A model generated the notes under the pieces. The model made no database searches. It worked only from the letters and a program-made list of their open reading frames with translations, and had not been told where the DNA came from. A program made the translations under genes and the position numbers. DNA of 44,631 nt from Bacteroidota bacterium (GTDB lineage Bacteria; Bacteroidota; Bacteroidia; Chitinophagales; Chitinophagaceae), in the NCBI GenBank assembly GCA_947460595.1, contig CANHGS010000027.1, positions 1-44,631 of the forward strand, given 5' to 3'. Below are positions 24,258 to 32,158 of this stretch, in pieces (position 1 is the stretch's first letter; each line of letters opens with the position of its first letter).

Positions 24258-24827
24258 ATGAACAGAAGAGAAGCCATTTCCAGTGTTGCATTACTGTTGG
24301 GCGGAACTTTGATTGGAGCAGAAGCCTTCTTGTCTGGTTGCAAAACTTCAGACAAGGGCGCAGCTGGTTTCAATTTAAGCAAGGACAATATTGCCTTCCT
24401 CAATGAAGTAGGAGAAACCATCTTACCTGCCACCGCCACACCCGGTGCCAAAGAAGCCAAAGTGGGCGAATTCATGAGCGTCTATGTAAAAGACTGCTAT
24501 GAAGAAAAAGACCAAACCATTTTCTTAGAAGGATTTAAAAAGCTGGATGAAGCTGCTAAGAAAAAATCTGGTAAGTCTTTCTTGGATAGCACGCCAGAAC
24601 AAAGACATGATTTGTTGGTAGACTTGGACAAAGAAACCAAGGAATACCAAAAAGCTAAAAAAGACACAGACCCTAACCACTATTTCAAGATGATGAAAGA
24701 ACTGACCCTATTGGGCTTCTTTACTTCTGAAGTAGGTGCTACCAAAGCATTGCGCTATGTAGCGGTTCCCGGAAAATACGAAGGCTGTATTCCTTACAAA
24801 AAAGGAGACAAAGCCTGGGCTACCTAG
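24258..24827 (+). CDS. Gluconate 2-dehydrogenase subunit 3 family Tat-lipoprotein
   Basis: A 189-residue small subunit (PF13618 type). ATG 24258 starts MNRREAISSVALLLGG, a twin-arginine-type leader that ends in a lipobox, FLSGC (Cys28), so it should be exported by Tat and lipidated. The mature part has the family opening LNEVGETILPATATPGAKEA and the closing GFFTSEVGATKALRYVAVPGKYEGCIPY. Such subunits pair with GMC flavoproteins and carry them across the membrane. An open frame extends upstream to 24201, overlapping the GMC gene, but the leader fixes the start. The gap to GMC is 22 bases. Confidence 0.9.
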   Translation: MNRREAISSVALLLGGTLIGAEAFLSGCKTSDKGAAGFNLSKDNIAFLNEVGETILPATATPGAKEAKVGEFMSVYVKDCYEEKDQTIFLEGFKKLDEAAKKKSGKSFLDSTPEQRHDLLVDLDKETKEYQKAKKDTDPNHYFKMMKELTLLGFFTSEVGATKALRYVAVPGKYEGCIPYKKGDKAWAT

Positions 24828-24846
24828 TAGTAACCAAATTGATTCT

Positions 24847-24879
24847 TATTCCGGAATGATCTTGTTTCATTCTGGGATA
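24847..24879 (+). other. Wobble-rich hairpin between operon genes
   Basis: TATTCCGGAATGA (24847-24859) and TCATTCTGGGATA (24867-24879) pair over 13 positions with two G-T wobbles, followed by a broken T-run. It lies in the 74-base gap before the second Tat isomerase. It could be a weak terminator or a processing hairpin that lowers downstream expression. Confidence 0.45.
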
Positions 24880-24901
24880 ATTCATTTTTAAAAACGATTG
24901 T

Positions 24902-25771
24902 ATGAATAATAACAGAAGAGATTTCCTCCGCATGAGTGCTTTTGCAGCGGCAGGTTTATCCTTGCCATTTGCTGGAAAATCAGCATCTCTATTTGAAGGA
25001 TTCGGCGCCAAGAAATTGCCCGCATTTGGCATTCAACTTTGGACAGTAAAAGAAGACATGGCCAAAGACCCTAAAGGTACTTTGAAAAAATTGGCTTCTT
25101 TTGGGTACAAACAAATTGAAAGCTTTGAAGGATCCAAAGGAATTTTCTGGGGCATGGACCACAAAGATTTCAAAAAATATATGGACGAGTTGGGCATGAA
25201 AATGGTGTCTGCGCACTGCGATACTTCAAAAGATTTTGAACGCAAAGCTGCTGAAGCTGCGGCCATTGGTATGAAATATTTGATCTGTCCTTACAAAGGC
25301 GCACAAAAGTCAATTGACGATTACAAGAAATTTGCAGATGAGTTCAATAAGAACGGTGAGACCTGTAAGAAAAATGGCATTCGCTTTGCCTATCACAACC
25401 ACGACTATTCTTTTGTTCCCATGAATGGACAAGTACCACAGGATGTGATGATGGATAATACCAACAAAGACACGGTTGATTTTGAAATGGATATTTATTG
25501 GGTAGTTGCGGCTGGCATTGACCCTCTTACTTATTTCAAAAAATATCCTAATCGCTTCCGCCTATGTCATATCAAGGACTTGACAAAGACTAAGACTGGT
25601 CATGAGTCTTGCCAATTGGGCAAGGGAACTATTGACTTTAAGTCTATTATCAAAGCTGGAACTGATGCAGGTTTGAAATATTATGTGGTTGAACAAGAAG
25701 CTTTCACTGGTTCTAATCCATTGGAAAGTGCTGAATTAGACAGCGCGTACTTGCAAGGATTTAGTTACTAG
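24902..25771 (+). CDS. Tat-exported sugar isomerase/epimerase
   Basis: A 289-residue PF01261 TIM-barrel protein with a strong twin-arginine signal, NNRRDFLRMSAFAAAGLSLP. Barrel landmarks are FGIQLWTVKEDMAKDPKGTL, FAYHNHDYSFVPM, VDFEMDIYWVVAAGIDP, LCHIKDLTK and YYVVEQEAF. The last Glu, the HIKD His and Asp, and the earlier acidic residues would form the metal site. It is the third isomerase-fold protein of the island and the second with a Tat leader. It is separated from the subunit-3 gene by a hairpin and closes the rightward operon before a bidirectional terminator. Confidence 0.88.
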   Translation: MNNNRRDFLRMSAFAAAGLSLPFAGKSASLFEGFGAKKLPAFGIQLWTVKEDMAKDPKGTLKKLASFGYKQIESFEGSKGIFWGMDHKDFKKYMDELGMKMVSAHCDTSKDFERKAAEAAAIGMKYLICPYKGAQKSIDDYKKFADEFNKNGETCKKNGIRFAYHNHDYSFVPMNGQVPQDVMMDNTNKDTVDFEMDIYWVVAAGIDPLTYFKKYPNRFRLCHIKDLTKTKTGHESCQLGKGTIDFKSIIKAGTDAGLKYYVVEQEAFTGSNPLESAELDSAYLQGFSY

Positions 25772-25795
25772 TATCACTACAAGCTATAGCAATAA

Positions 25796-25829
25796 AAAGG
25801 GACCCCAAATCAAATTGGGGTCCCTTTCT
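25796..25829. terminator. Bidirectional intrinsic terminator
   Basis: AAAGGGACCCCAA (25796-25808) and TTGGGGTCCCTTT (25815-25827) form a perfect 13-pair stem with a six-base loop. T-rich tails lie on both strands, and it sits between the convergent isomerase and Tat-Gfo/Idh genes. Confidence 0.92.
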
Positions 25830-25847
25830 TTTATGCCATCATTAAGA

Positions 25848-27302
25848 CTAAACACCTAGTGACCAACCGTCGCGGTAAGTACGCTTCACAAACTGATTGG
25901 CATCATCAAAATTGGTAATCTTCATATTTGGTCCATCCCAAAGTAATTTGATAAATCTTCCTGGATGATCCATACCACCCTTGGCATTTTTCTTTTCTAG
26001 GTCATAGCTTCTAATGGCTAGGTTACCCATTAAGATACTCTCGGTTAAAGGACCAGCAATATCAAAATGAGAGCTTAGGTTCTTGGCTTTATCAGAACCA
26101 TATCCAGCAATAGCTGCTTCTACCCAAGCGGCGTAGTGACCCGCATCGCCTTTAGGAACTCTAGCAATGGTTTGAGGAACTACAATGGTCTTGGTTCTTT
26201 CTGTAGGCAATAACTGAGGTTTAATACCATAAGTGCCACACATCATTTTGCCCTTGGTGCCAATAAAGATGGCACCGTTGCCGCCATCGCCCATTTCTTC
26301 ATTGGGTCCTAATTCTTCTGGACGCTCTGGTTGAATGCCGCCATCCATCCAGTGTAGTTTTAAATCTGGCTTGCCATTCTTGCCTTTAAAGGTTAGAATT
26401 ATATGAGAAGCAATAGGTCCGCTTTCTGGATAAGCCGCCTTGGTCCAGTTGGCTACATACCTGGTTGCAACACTGCATTCTGCTGCATCTGGATAGCCCA
26501 GACCTAGTACTGCAAAGGCAGGAGCCATAATATGACAAGCCATATCGCCCAAGGCACCGGTACCATAATCCCACCAACCGCGCCAGTTAAATGGTAATAG
26601 TCCTTCTACATAATCCTTAGCGGGAGCAGTTCCCTGCCAAAGATCCCAATCCAATTCCTTGGGAATGGCAGATTTTTCTTTTGCCCATGCAATGCCTTGA
26701 GGCCATACTGGACGGTCTGTATAACAATAAATGGTATGCACGTCACCTAGAAGACCCGCATTGTACCATTCCATTAATTGGCGTACACCATCACCGGATG
26801 AACCTTGGTTCCCCATTTGAGTAACTACCTTGTTGTCATGAGCCGCTTTGGTGACCATGCGCGCTTCATAGATATCATGTGTCAACGGCTTTTGAACATA
26901 GACATGCTTTTTCAATTGCATGGCAGCCATGGCTTGCACTGCGTGTTGGTGGTCTGGGGTAGACACAGAACAAGCATCAATCAACTTGTGTTCCTTGTCA
27001 AGCATCTCCCTATAATCTTTGTAAACCTTGGCTTTAGGATAACGCGCACGGCTCTTGGCTGTTTGGCGTTCATCTACATCACAGAGAAAAGCAATATCGG
27101 CTTTGCCACTCTGGAAGAAATTCCAAAGATCACTTTCACCCTTGCCACCAGCGCCAATACCGGCTACTTGTAATTTATCACTGGGTGCGGTAAAGCCCCT
27201 GCCCAAAACGTGACGGGGAACAATGGTAAAACCGGCTAAAGCCAGTGCCCCGTTGCGTAAAAAGCCGCGGCGGGAATTGTTGGTTGGTTCGTTTTTTTTC
27301 AT
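25848..27302 (-). CDS. Tat-exported Gfo/Idh/MocA oxidoreductase
   Basis: A 484-residue protein. A twin-arginine signal, NSRRGFLRNGALALAGFTIV, precedes a Rossmann domain (LQVAGIGAGGKGESDLWNF), the lysine motif HVYVQKPLTHDIYEA, and a long C-terminal domain with WRGWWDYGTGALGDMACHIM, as in the secreted Gfo/Idh proteins of Bacteroidota and Planctomycetota. An exported NAD(P) enzyme would need to carry tightly bound cofactor, as glucose-fructose oxidoreductase does. A glycosidase of the GH109 type, which uses NAD catalytically within this fold, is an alternative. It converges on the rightward operon and is transcribed alone. Confidence 0.87.
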   Translation of the reverse strand: MKKNEPTNNSRRGFLRNGALALAGFTIVPRHVLGRGFTAPSDKLQVAGIGAGGKGESDLWNFFQSGKADIAFLCDVDERQTAKSRARYPKAKVYKDYREMLDKEHKLIDACSVSTPDHQHAVQAMAAMQLKKHVYVQKPLTHDIYEARMVTKAAHDNKVVTQMGNQGSSGDGVRQLMEWYNAGLLGDVHTIYCYTDRPVWPQGIAWAKEKSAIPKELDWDLWQGTAPAKDYVEGLLPFNWRGWWDYGTGALGDMACHIMAPAFAVLGLGYPDAAECSVATRYVANWTKAAYPESGPIASHIILTFKGKNGKPDLKLHWMDGGIQPERPEELGPNEEMGDGGNGAIFIGTKGKMMCGTYGIKPQLLPTERTKTIVVPQTIARVPKGDAGHYAAWVEAAIAGYGSDKAKNLSSHFDIAGPLTESILMGNLAIRSYDLEKKNAKGGMDHPGRFIKLLWDGPNMKITNFDDANQFVKRTYRDGWSLGV

Positions 27303-27327
27303 GGAAGAATCGTTGGTATGGTTGTAC

Positions 27328-27359
27328 TTGTAATTTAGGCTATGAATTTATTGATTTTG
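27328..27359 (+). promoter_or_regulatory. Candidate promoter for the aldehyde dehydrogenase unit
   Basis: TTG at 27328-27330, a 21-base spacer and TGATTTTG at 27352-27359 (one mismatch to TAnnTTTG). The transcription start would be about 40 bases before the ATG at 27407. Confidence 0.3.
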
Positions 27360-27406
27360 CAAGAGATTGCAAGAAGAATTATAACTTACCCCAGTAAAAT
27401 AATATT

Positions 27407-28774
27407 ATGGAACAGATGCTAGCCAGCATGCGCAGTTATTTTCAATCCGGGGCTACCAAGTCTTTGGATTTTCGCAAAGCCCAATTAATCAAGCTACGCA
27501 ACGCTATTGTGGCCAATGAAGCCGCATTATATAGCGTTTTATACCAAGATTTAAAAAAGAGCAAAGAGGAATGTTGGGTTACCGAAAACGGTTTTGTGCT
27601 TTCTGAACTCAATGCCACTATTAGTAATCTTGAAGCTTGGTTAGAACCCACACCTGTGCGTACCAATTTGTTAAACCTACCTTCTAGCAGTAGAATAGAA
27701 AAGGAACCCTTGGGCGTGGTCTTAATTATTGGCCCATGGAACTATCCCTTTCAATTATTGTTTACTCCTTTAATTGGAGCTATAGCAGCAGGCAATTGCG
27801 TGGTTCTAAAACCCAGTGAATTTGCCAGTGCTACCGAGCAAGTGATGAAGACCATTATTGAATCTTGCTTTGCGCCAGAATATATTTCTTTTATTCCTGG
27901 CGATGGCGCAACGGTGATTCCAGCCATGATGCAATCCTTTGTATTTGACCATGTGTTTTATACGGGCAGCACAGCTGTGGGCAGACTCATTTACAAAATG
28001 GCTGCTGAAAATTTGGTACCCGTTACACTAGAGTTAGGTGGTAAGAGTCCTTGTGTGGTGGAGGCAGACGCCAATATTGAAATTGCTGCCAAACGCATTG
28101 TGATGACCAAATTTTCCAATGCGGGTCAAATGTGTGTAGCACCTGATTATGTATTGGTGCATGCCAGTCAAAAAGAAGCGTTGGTTAACGCCATGCGCAA
28201 AAGAATTGAGCAGTTTTTTGGTAGTTTGCCAGAAGAGAGTGAGAACTATGGGAAGATTATTAATGAAAAGCAGTTTGATAGGGTAAGCGCTTATTTGAGT
28301 GAAGGCAAGATTTTACATGGCGGTCGAGTGAATAAAGAGCTTCTTTTTATTGAACCCACTTTATTAGAATCGGTTTCTTTAGACGCTAGTATCATGCGGG
28401 ATGAAATTTTTGGTCCCATTCTTCCCATCTTTAGTTTTGAAACAAAGGAGCAGGCTTTACAAATCATTCAACGCCATCCCAACCCTCTGGCCTTTTATGT
28501 GTTTACAGCTTCGGGTTCTGTTGAAAAGGAATGGTTATCCGAGGTTCCTTCTGGAGGGGCTTGTGTAAACAATGCCAGTTGGCATTTAACCAATCACAAC
28601 CTACCCTTTGGTGGAAGGGGTTTTAGTGGAACAGGTGCTTATCATGGCAAGTTTTCTATTGATACTTTTAGTCATCAAAAAGCAGTGATGAAAACGCCTA
28701 CCTGGTTTGATCCTGCCATGAAGTATCCACCACTAAAAGGCAAGTTGAAATTATTTAAATGGATCATCCGATAA
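27407..28774 (+). CDS. Aldehyde dehydrogenase (class 3-like)
   Basis: A 455-residue NAD(P)-dependent aldehyde dehydrogenase. The general-base Glu209 is in VTLELGGKSPCVVE and the catalytic Cys243 in NAGQMCVAPDY. Other landmarks are IIGPWNYPFQLLFTPLIGAI, FYTGSTAVGRLI and the C-terminal NHNLPFGGRGFSGTGAYHG. The length of about 455, rather than about 490, and the PFQLL and NHNLPFGG motifs place it with class 3 (fatty/aromatic aldehyde) enzymes. The substrate is not predictable. Its stop codon nearly touches the start of the glutathione peroxidase gene, suggesting a joint unit against lipid peroxidation products. Confidence 0.93.
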   Translation: MEQMLASMRSYFQSGATKSLDFRKAQLIKLRNAIVANEAALYSVLYQDLKKSKEECWVTENGFVLSELNATISNLEAWLEPTPVRTNLLNLPSSSRIEKEPLGVVLIIGPWNYPFQLLFTPLIGAIAAGNCVVLKPSEFASATEQVMKTIIESCFAPEYISFIPGDGATVIPAMMQSFVFDHVFYTGSTAVGRLIYKMAAENLVPVTLELGGKSPCVVEADANIEIAAKRIVMTKFSNAGQMCVAPDYVLVHASQKEALVNAMRKRIEQFFGSLPEESENYGKIINEKQFDRVSAYLSEGKILHGGRVNKELLFIEPTLLESVSLDASIMRDEIFGPILPIFSFETKEQALQIIQRHPNPLAFYVFTASGSVEKEWLSEVPSGGACVNNASWHLTNHNLPFGGRGFSGTGAYHGKFSIDTFSHQKAVMKTPTWFDPAMKYPPLKGKLKLFKWIIR

Positions 28775-28775
28775 T

Positions 28776-29429
28776 ATGAAAAAACGCATCCTGCTAATAG
28801 TAGTCCTAGTAGCAGCCCTACTATTGGTTAAACAAAAAAACATGACATACAGGCAATCCATTCTCAAAGCCATTTACCCCTTAATCATGTTGCCTGGTAA
28901 ATTATTTGGATCGGCCAAAGCCATTCAAAAAAATACGGCCAACAAATTACCCTTGACCAGTTTCTATGACTTGGAATTGGAGTTGAACAATGGAACAAAA
29001 ATTAGAATGGATCAATTCAAGGGAAGGAAAATACTCTTGGTCAATACCGCTAGTGATTGTGGTTACACGGGTCAATATGAAGCCCTGGAGCAATTGCACA
29101 AACAATATGGCAACAAATTAGTGGTGATTGGTTTTCCGGCCAATGACTTTAAAGACCAAGAGACAAAAGACGATGCCGCTATTGCTGAATTTTGTAAAAT
29201 TAATTATGGTGTCAGCTTTTTATTGGCTAAGAAATCTTCTGTGATCAAAGGAGCTACTCAGAATCCCTTATTTGCATGGCTCTCACACGCTGAACAAAAT
29301 GGTTGGTGCAACCAACAGCCCGTTTGGAATTTTAGCAAGTACTTGGTAAATGAAACAGGGTTGCTTACCCATTTTTTTGCGCAAACGGTATCGCCACTTG
29401 ATGCGGCATTAACAGACCAAATTCAATAA
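28776..29429 (+). CDS. Membrane-anchored glutathione peroxidase-like protein
   Basis: A 217-residue thiol peroxidase of the glutathione peroxidase fold. An N-terminal hydrophobic segment (RILLIVVLVAALLLV) should anchor it in the membrane with the domain in the periplasm. The peroxidatic Cys95 is in NTASDCGYTGQYEAL and Trp184-Asn185 in PVWNFSKYL. The usual FPCNQFG motif is here FPANDFKDQ: Ala122 replaces the resolving Cys and Asp124 the tetrad Gln. Cys178, near the WNF motif, could take part in disulfide exchange instead. The domain starts near residue 60. The gene follows the aldehyde dehydrogenase by one base. Confidence 0.87.
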   Translation: MKKRILLIVVLVAALLLVKQKNMTYRQSILKAIYPLIMLPGKLFGSAKAIQKNTANKLPLTSFYDLELELNNGTKIRMDQFKGRKILLVNTASDCGYTGQYEALEQLHKQYGNKLVVIGFPANDFKDQETKDDAAIAEFCKINYGVSFLLAKKSSVIKGATQNPLFAWLSHAEQNGWCNQQPVWNFSKYLVNETGLLTHFFAQTVSPLDAALTDQIQ

Positions 29430-29431
29430 TC

Positions 29432-29947
29432 ATGTTAACAAAAGCACTCATTGAAAAATATTTTCTAGCAGAGAAACAGGAGAGTTTACTCTTTATGGGT
29501 ATTGGTATCATTGCCATTATTTTGGCAGTTTTGGGTTGGCTCTATTTTAAAACAGCATTTTGGAAGGGAGCATCTATTCCTTTTTTAGCCATCGCCCTGA
29601 TGCAATTGATAGTGGGGTACACCGTTTATTCGCGGAGCGATGAACAGAGGGTTGATATGGTCTATAACCTAGACATGAACCCTGATCAAATAGTTAAAGT
29701 GGAACTTCCTAGAATGGAAGTAGTGAACAAAAATTTTGTCATTTATAGATGGATAGAAATTGTTTTGGCCTTGATAGGAATGGGCCTCTATGTCTACTTT
29801 AGGAAAAATGACCTTCAAGAGTTTTGGAAAGGTCTTGGCTTTGCACTTTTTGTACAAGCCATTTTGATGTTAGGAGCAGATTATTTTGCAGAACAAAGAG
29901 CCCATGATTATACGGAGGCCATTCGCTCATTTTCTGTTAAAAAATAG
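29432..29947 (+). CDS. Hypothetical four-helix membrane protein
   Basis: A 171-residue protein with four hydrophobic segments at about 20-41, 46-66, 106-123 and 132-150. A charged stretch of about 40 residues, YSRSDEQRVDMVYNLDMNPD, lies between the second and third. No family is recognised. It starts two bases after the glutathione peroxidase-like gene, so the three genes from 27407 probably form one transcript. Confidence 0.7.
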   Translation: MLTKALIEKYFLAEKQESLLFMGIGIIAIILAVLGWLYFKTAFWKGASIPFLAIALMQLIVGYTVYSRSDEQRVDMVYNLDMNPDQIVKVELPRMEVVNKNFVIYRWIEIVLALIGMGLYVYFRKNDLQEFWKGLGFALFVQAILMLGADYFAEQRAHDYTEAIRSFSVKK

Positions 29948-30022
29948 CTTGTTTTTAACCTTAGATTGGTTGAAAGTTCCAATATTGTGGCGCTTTTTGT
30001 TTGTTATCATTTAATTGTTACT

Positions 30023-30541
30023 ATGAAAATCCGCAATATAGAATTCAAAGCCAAAGTTGATTCCCTAGAACCCTATGAAAATATATTATTGGAATTGCAG
30101 CCACTCTTTAAAGGTGTAGACCACCAAATAGACACTTATTTTAATGTGCCCAAGGGGCGATTGAAACTGAGAGAGGGAAATATAGAAAACGCGCTTATCA
30201 ATTATGACAGGGAGAATCAAGCGGGTTCAAAACTGTCTTCTGTCATTTTATATCGGCACCAGCCAGACCCTGCTTTAAAATCTATCTTAACCCATCAATT
30301 GGGAATTAAAATGGTGGTAGACAAAATTCGTAAAATCTATTTTATAGAGAACGTTAAATTCCACTTTGACCAAGTAAAAGGCCTGGGTACTTTTCTAGAA
30401 GTAGAAGCCATTGATAATGAAGGACAATACTCACTAGAAAAATTGCAAGAACAGTGTGAACATTACCAGCACCTATTTAATTTAAAACCCAATCAAATGA
30501 TGCAGCAGTCTTATAGTGATATGCTTTTAGAGAAAGCTTAA
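30023..30541 (+). CDS. CYTH domain protein (class IV adenylate cyclase-like)
   Basis: A 172-residue CYTH-fold protein. It starts MKIRNIEFKAKV, carrying the family's N-terminal acidic/basic triphosphate-binding strand, then KGRLKLREG, NYDRENQAGSKLS, VVDKIRKIYFIENVKFHFDQVKGLGTFLEVEA, each supplying expected charged tunnel residues. CYTH proteins act on triphosphates: adenylate cyclase CyaB, thiamine triphosphatase or tripolyphosphatase. The precise reaction cannot be told. ATG 30023 was chosen over an in-frame TTG at 29966 because the domain begins exactly there. The stop overlaps the convergent zinc-ribbon gene by four bases. Confidence 0.85.
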   Translation: MKIRNIEFKAKVDSLEPYENILLELQPLFKGVDHQIDTYFNVPKGRLKLREGNIENALINYDRENQAGSKLSSVILYRHQPDPALKSILTHQLGIKMVVDKIRKIYFIENVKFHFDQVKGLGTFLEVEAIDNEGQYSLEKLQEQCEHYQHLFNLKPNQMMQQSYSDMLLEKA

Positions 30542-30747
30542 CCCAAAAACCAATGGATATGTGTGCACTCAGAACAAACAAAACATGTTGCTGAACGGTT
30601 GGCCCAATCTAGTCCAAAGAAGGTAGCTGCAGAAGTATTTAGTTGGGCTGATCTTGTCCAAAAATAATTGTTGGAACAGATGGGACAAACTAATTGTTTA
30701 CCCTTTACTTCTTCGGTAATGGGTTCTTTCTTTTGGAATAAGCTCAT
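30538..30747 (-). CDS. Small zinc-ribbon protein
   Basis: A 69-residue protein with two cysteine knuckles, Cys21-x2-Cys24 (LVCPICSNNYFW) and Cys55-x2-Cys58-x2-Cys61 (ATCFVCSECTHIHWF), about 30 residues apart. This fits a zinc ribbon. There is no partner domain, so it may bind nucleic acid or protein. Function is unknown. It converges on the CYTH gene with a four-base overlap and lies 54 bases downstream of the antitoxin-like gene. Confidence 0.72.
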   Translation of the reverse strand: MSLFQKKEPITEEVKGKQLVCPICSNNYFWTRSAQLNTSAATFFGLDWANRSATCFVCSECTHIHWFLG

Positions 30748-30801
30748 AGTGGTTAATTAGAGATATTTAATAAGGAGCTTTTATTCTTTTAAAAATTAAC
30801 T

Positions 30802-31044
30802 TCAAGAATGTTTTTTCTCTAGATAAGTTTGGAATTCTTTCTTTTCTTTAAATTTCTTTGGAAGTTTAACGGCTCCAATTAGTTTATTCAAACTAGGTGA
30901 AATAGTCTGAATGTTTTTCTCACTTGTAAGATTTACAAGATATAGTTCAACAATTTTTGAAAGACATTTACCTGAATTTTTAGCATACAATTTTGCGGCA
31001 TCAACAAGTGTTTTATCTAGAGTTAAGGTAAGCTTTGCAGTCAT
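30802..31044 (-). CDS. DUF6364-like antitoxin-type protein (no toxin partner seen)
   Basis: An 80-residue protein that opens MTAKLTLTLDKTLVDAAKLY and continues AKNSGKCLSKIVELYLVNL. This beta strand followed by two helices is a ribbon-helix-helix-type DNA-binding unit, as in DUF6364 antitoxins, which normally precede a PIN-domain RNase toxin gene. The C-terminal half, IGAVKLPKKFKEKKEFQTYLE, resembles the toxin-binding tail. No PIN protein lies on either side: the next gene downstream is the zinc-ribbon protein. It sits in a noticeably AT-rich patch (about 30760-31120), which suggests acquisition and later loss of the toxin. Confidence 0.7.
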   Translation of the reverse strand: MTAKLTLTLDKTLVDAAKLYAKNSGKCLSKIVELYLVNLTSEKNIQTISPSLNKLIGAVKLPKKFKEKKEFQTYLEKKHS

Positions 31045-31120
31045 TTCATTTATCTTGAAATAACAATACTATACAATTCTTATTGAAAATTGACTTATCA
31101 AAATCAAAACTAAAATTATT

Positions 31121-32158
31121 TTATACCGGACAATTCTGATGATAGTCAATTAACTCAATATTGAGTCGTTCAAATTCATAGCCCTTGTAGTAAACAGCAA
31201 TTTCATCCAACACTGCTTCAACTTCTTCTACCGTATTGAGCGTTACTAGACGGCCGCGGAATTCTTTGATATTGGGTAGGCCTTTTAAGTAATTGGTATA
31301 GTGTCTGCGCATTTCATAAATCCCTGCAATACCACGCTTCCATTCAAAGGATTTGTGTAAGTGTTTTTTACAGACAATAATACGTTCTTCCAAAGTGGGT
31401 GGAGCCATGACCTGGCCCTTTTCCATATAGTGTTTGATCTCTCTAAAAATCCAAGGATAACCAATGGCTGCGCGTCCAATCATAATTCCGTCTACGCCAT
31501 AGCGTTCTTTGTAAGCCTTGGCTTTTTGAGGGGAATTAATATCGCCATTGCCAAAAATGGGCATTTTAATTCTGGGATTGTTTTTCACTTTGGCTATCAA
31601 GGTCCAGTCTGCTTCTCCCTTGTATAATTGGGCACGGGTTCTTCCATGAATAGACAAGGCTTTTACGCCTACGTCTTGTAATCGCTCAGCTACTTCTTCA
31701 ATATTCAAGCTATTATTGTCCCAGCCCAAACGGGTCTTGACTGTTACGGGAAGCTTAGTGCTTTTGACCACAGCTTCCGTTAGGCGGATCATTAGGTCAA
31801 TATCTTTTAATACGCCAGCTCCAGCTCCTTTGCTTACCACTTTTTTAACCGGGCATCCAAAATTAATGTCTAGCAAATCGGGGTTCACGGTTTCTACAAT
31901 TCTAGCACTCAGTGCCATGGCGTCTTCATCGCCCCCAAAAATCTGGATTCCAATGGGGCGTTCGTAGTCAAAAATGTCTAATTTCTGCCGGCTCTTGATA
32001 GCATCCCGGATCAATCCCTCACTGGAGATGAATTCAGTATACATTAAATCTGCTCCATTGTCTTTGCAAACGGCCCTAAATGGCGGATCGCTCACGTCTT
32101 CCATGGGCGCTAACAAAAGTGGGAAATCGGGTAATTCTATATTTTCTATTTTGACCAT
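31121..32158 (-). CDS. dusB: tRNA-dihydrouridine synthase
   Basis: A 345-residue FMN-dependent enzyme that reduces uridine to dihydrouridine in tRNA D-loops. It has the FMN-barrel opening LLAPMEDVSDPPFRAVC, the catalytic Cys102 in DINFGCPVKKVVSKGAGAG, the VTVKTRLGWD and SIHGRTRAQLYKG phosphate and substrate loops, and IGRAAIGYPWIFREI. The NFGCPVKKV form and the overall length fit the DusB branch. It is divergent from the CPBP protease gene. Confidence 0.93.
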   Translation of the reverse strand: MVKIENIELPDFPLLLAPMEDVSDPPFRAVCKDNGADLMYTEFISSEGLIRDAIKSRQKLDIFDYERPIGIQIFGGDEDAMALSARIVETVNPDLLDINFGCPVKKVVSKGAGAGVLKDIDLMIRLTEAVVKSTKLPVTVKTRLGWDNNSLNIEEVAERLQDVGVKALSIHGRTRAQLYKGEADWTLIAKVKNNPRIKMPIFGNGDINSPQKAKAYKERYGVDGIMIGRAAIGYPWIFREIKHYMEKGQVMAPPTLEERIIVCKKHLHKSFEWKRGIAGIYEMRRHYTNYLKGLPNIKEFRGRLVTLNTVEEVEAVLDEIAVYYKGYEFERLNIELIDYHQNCPV

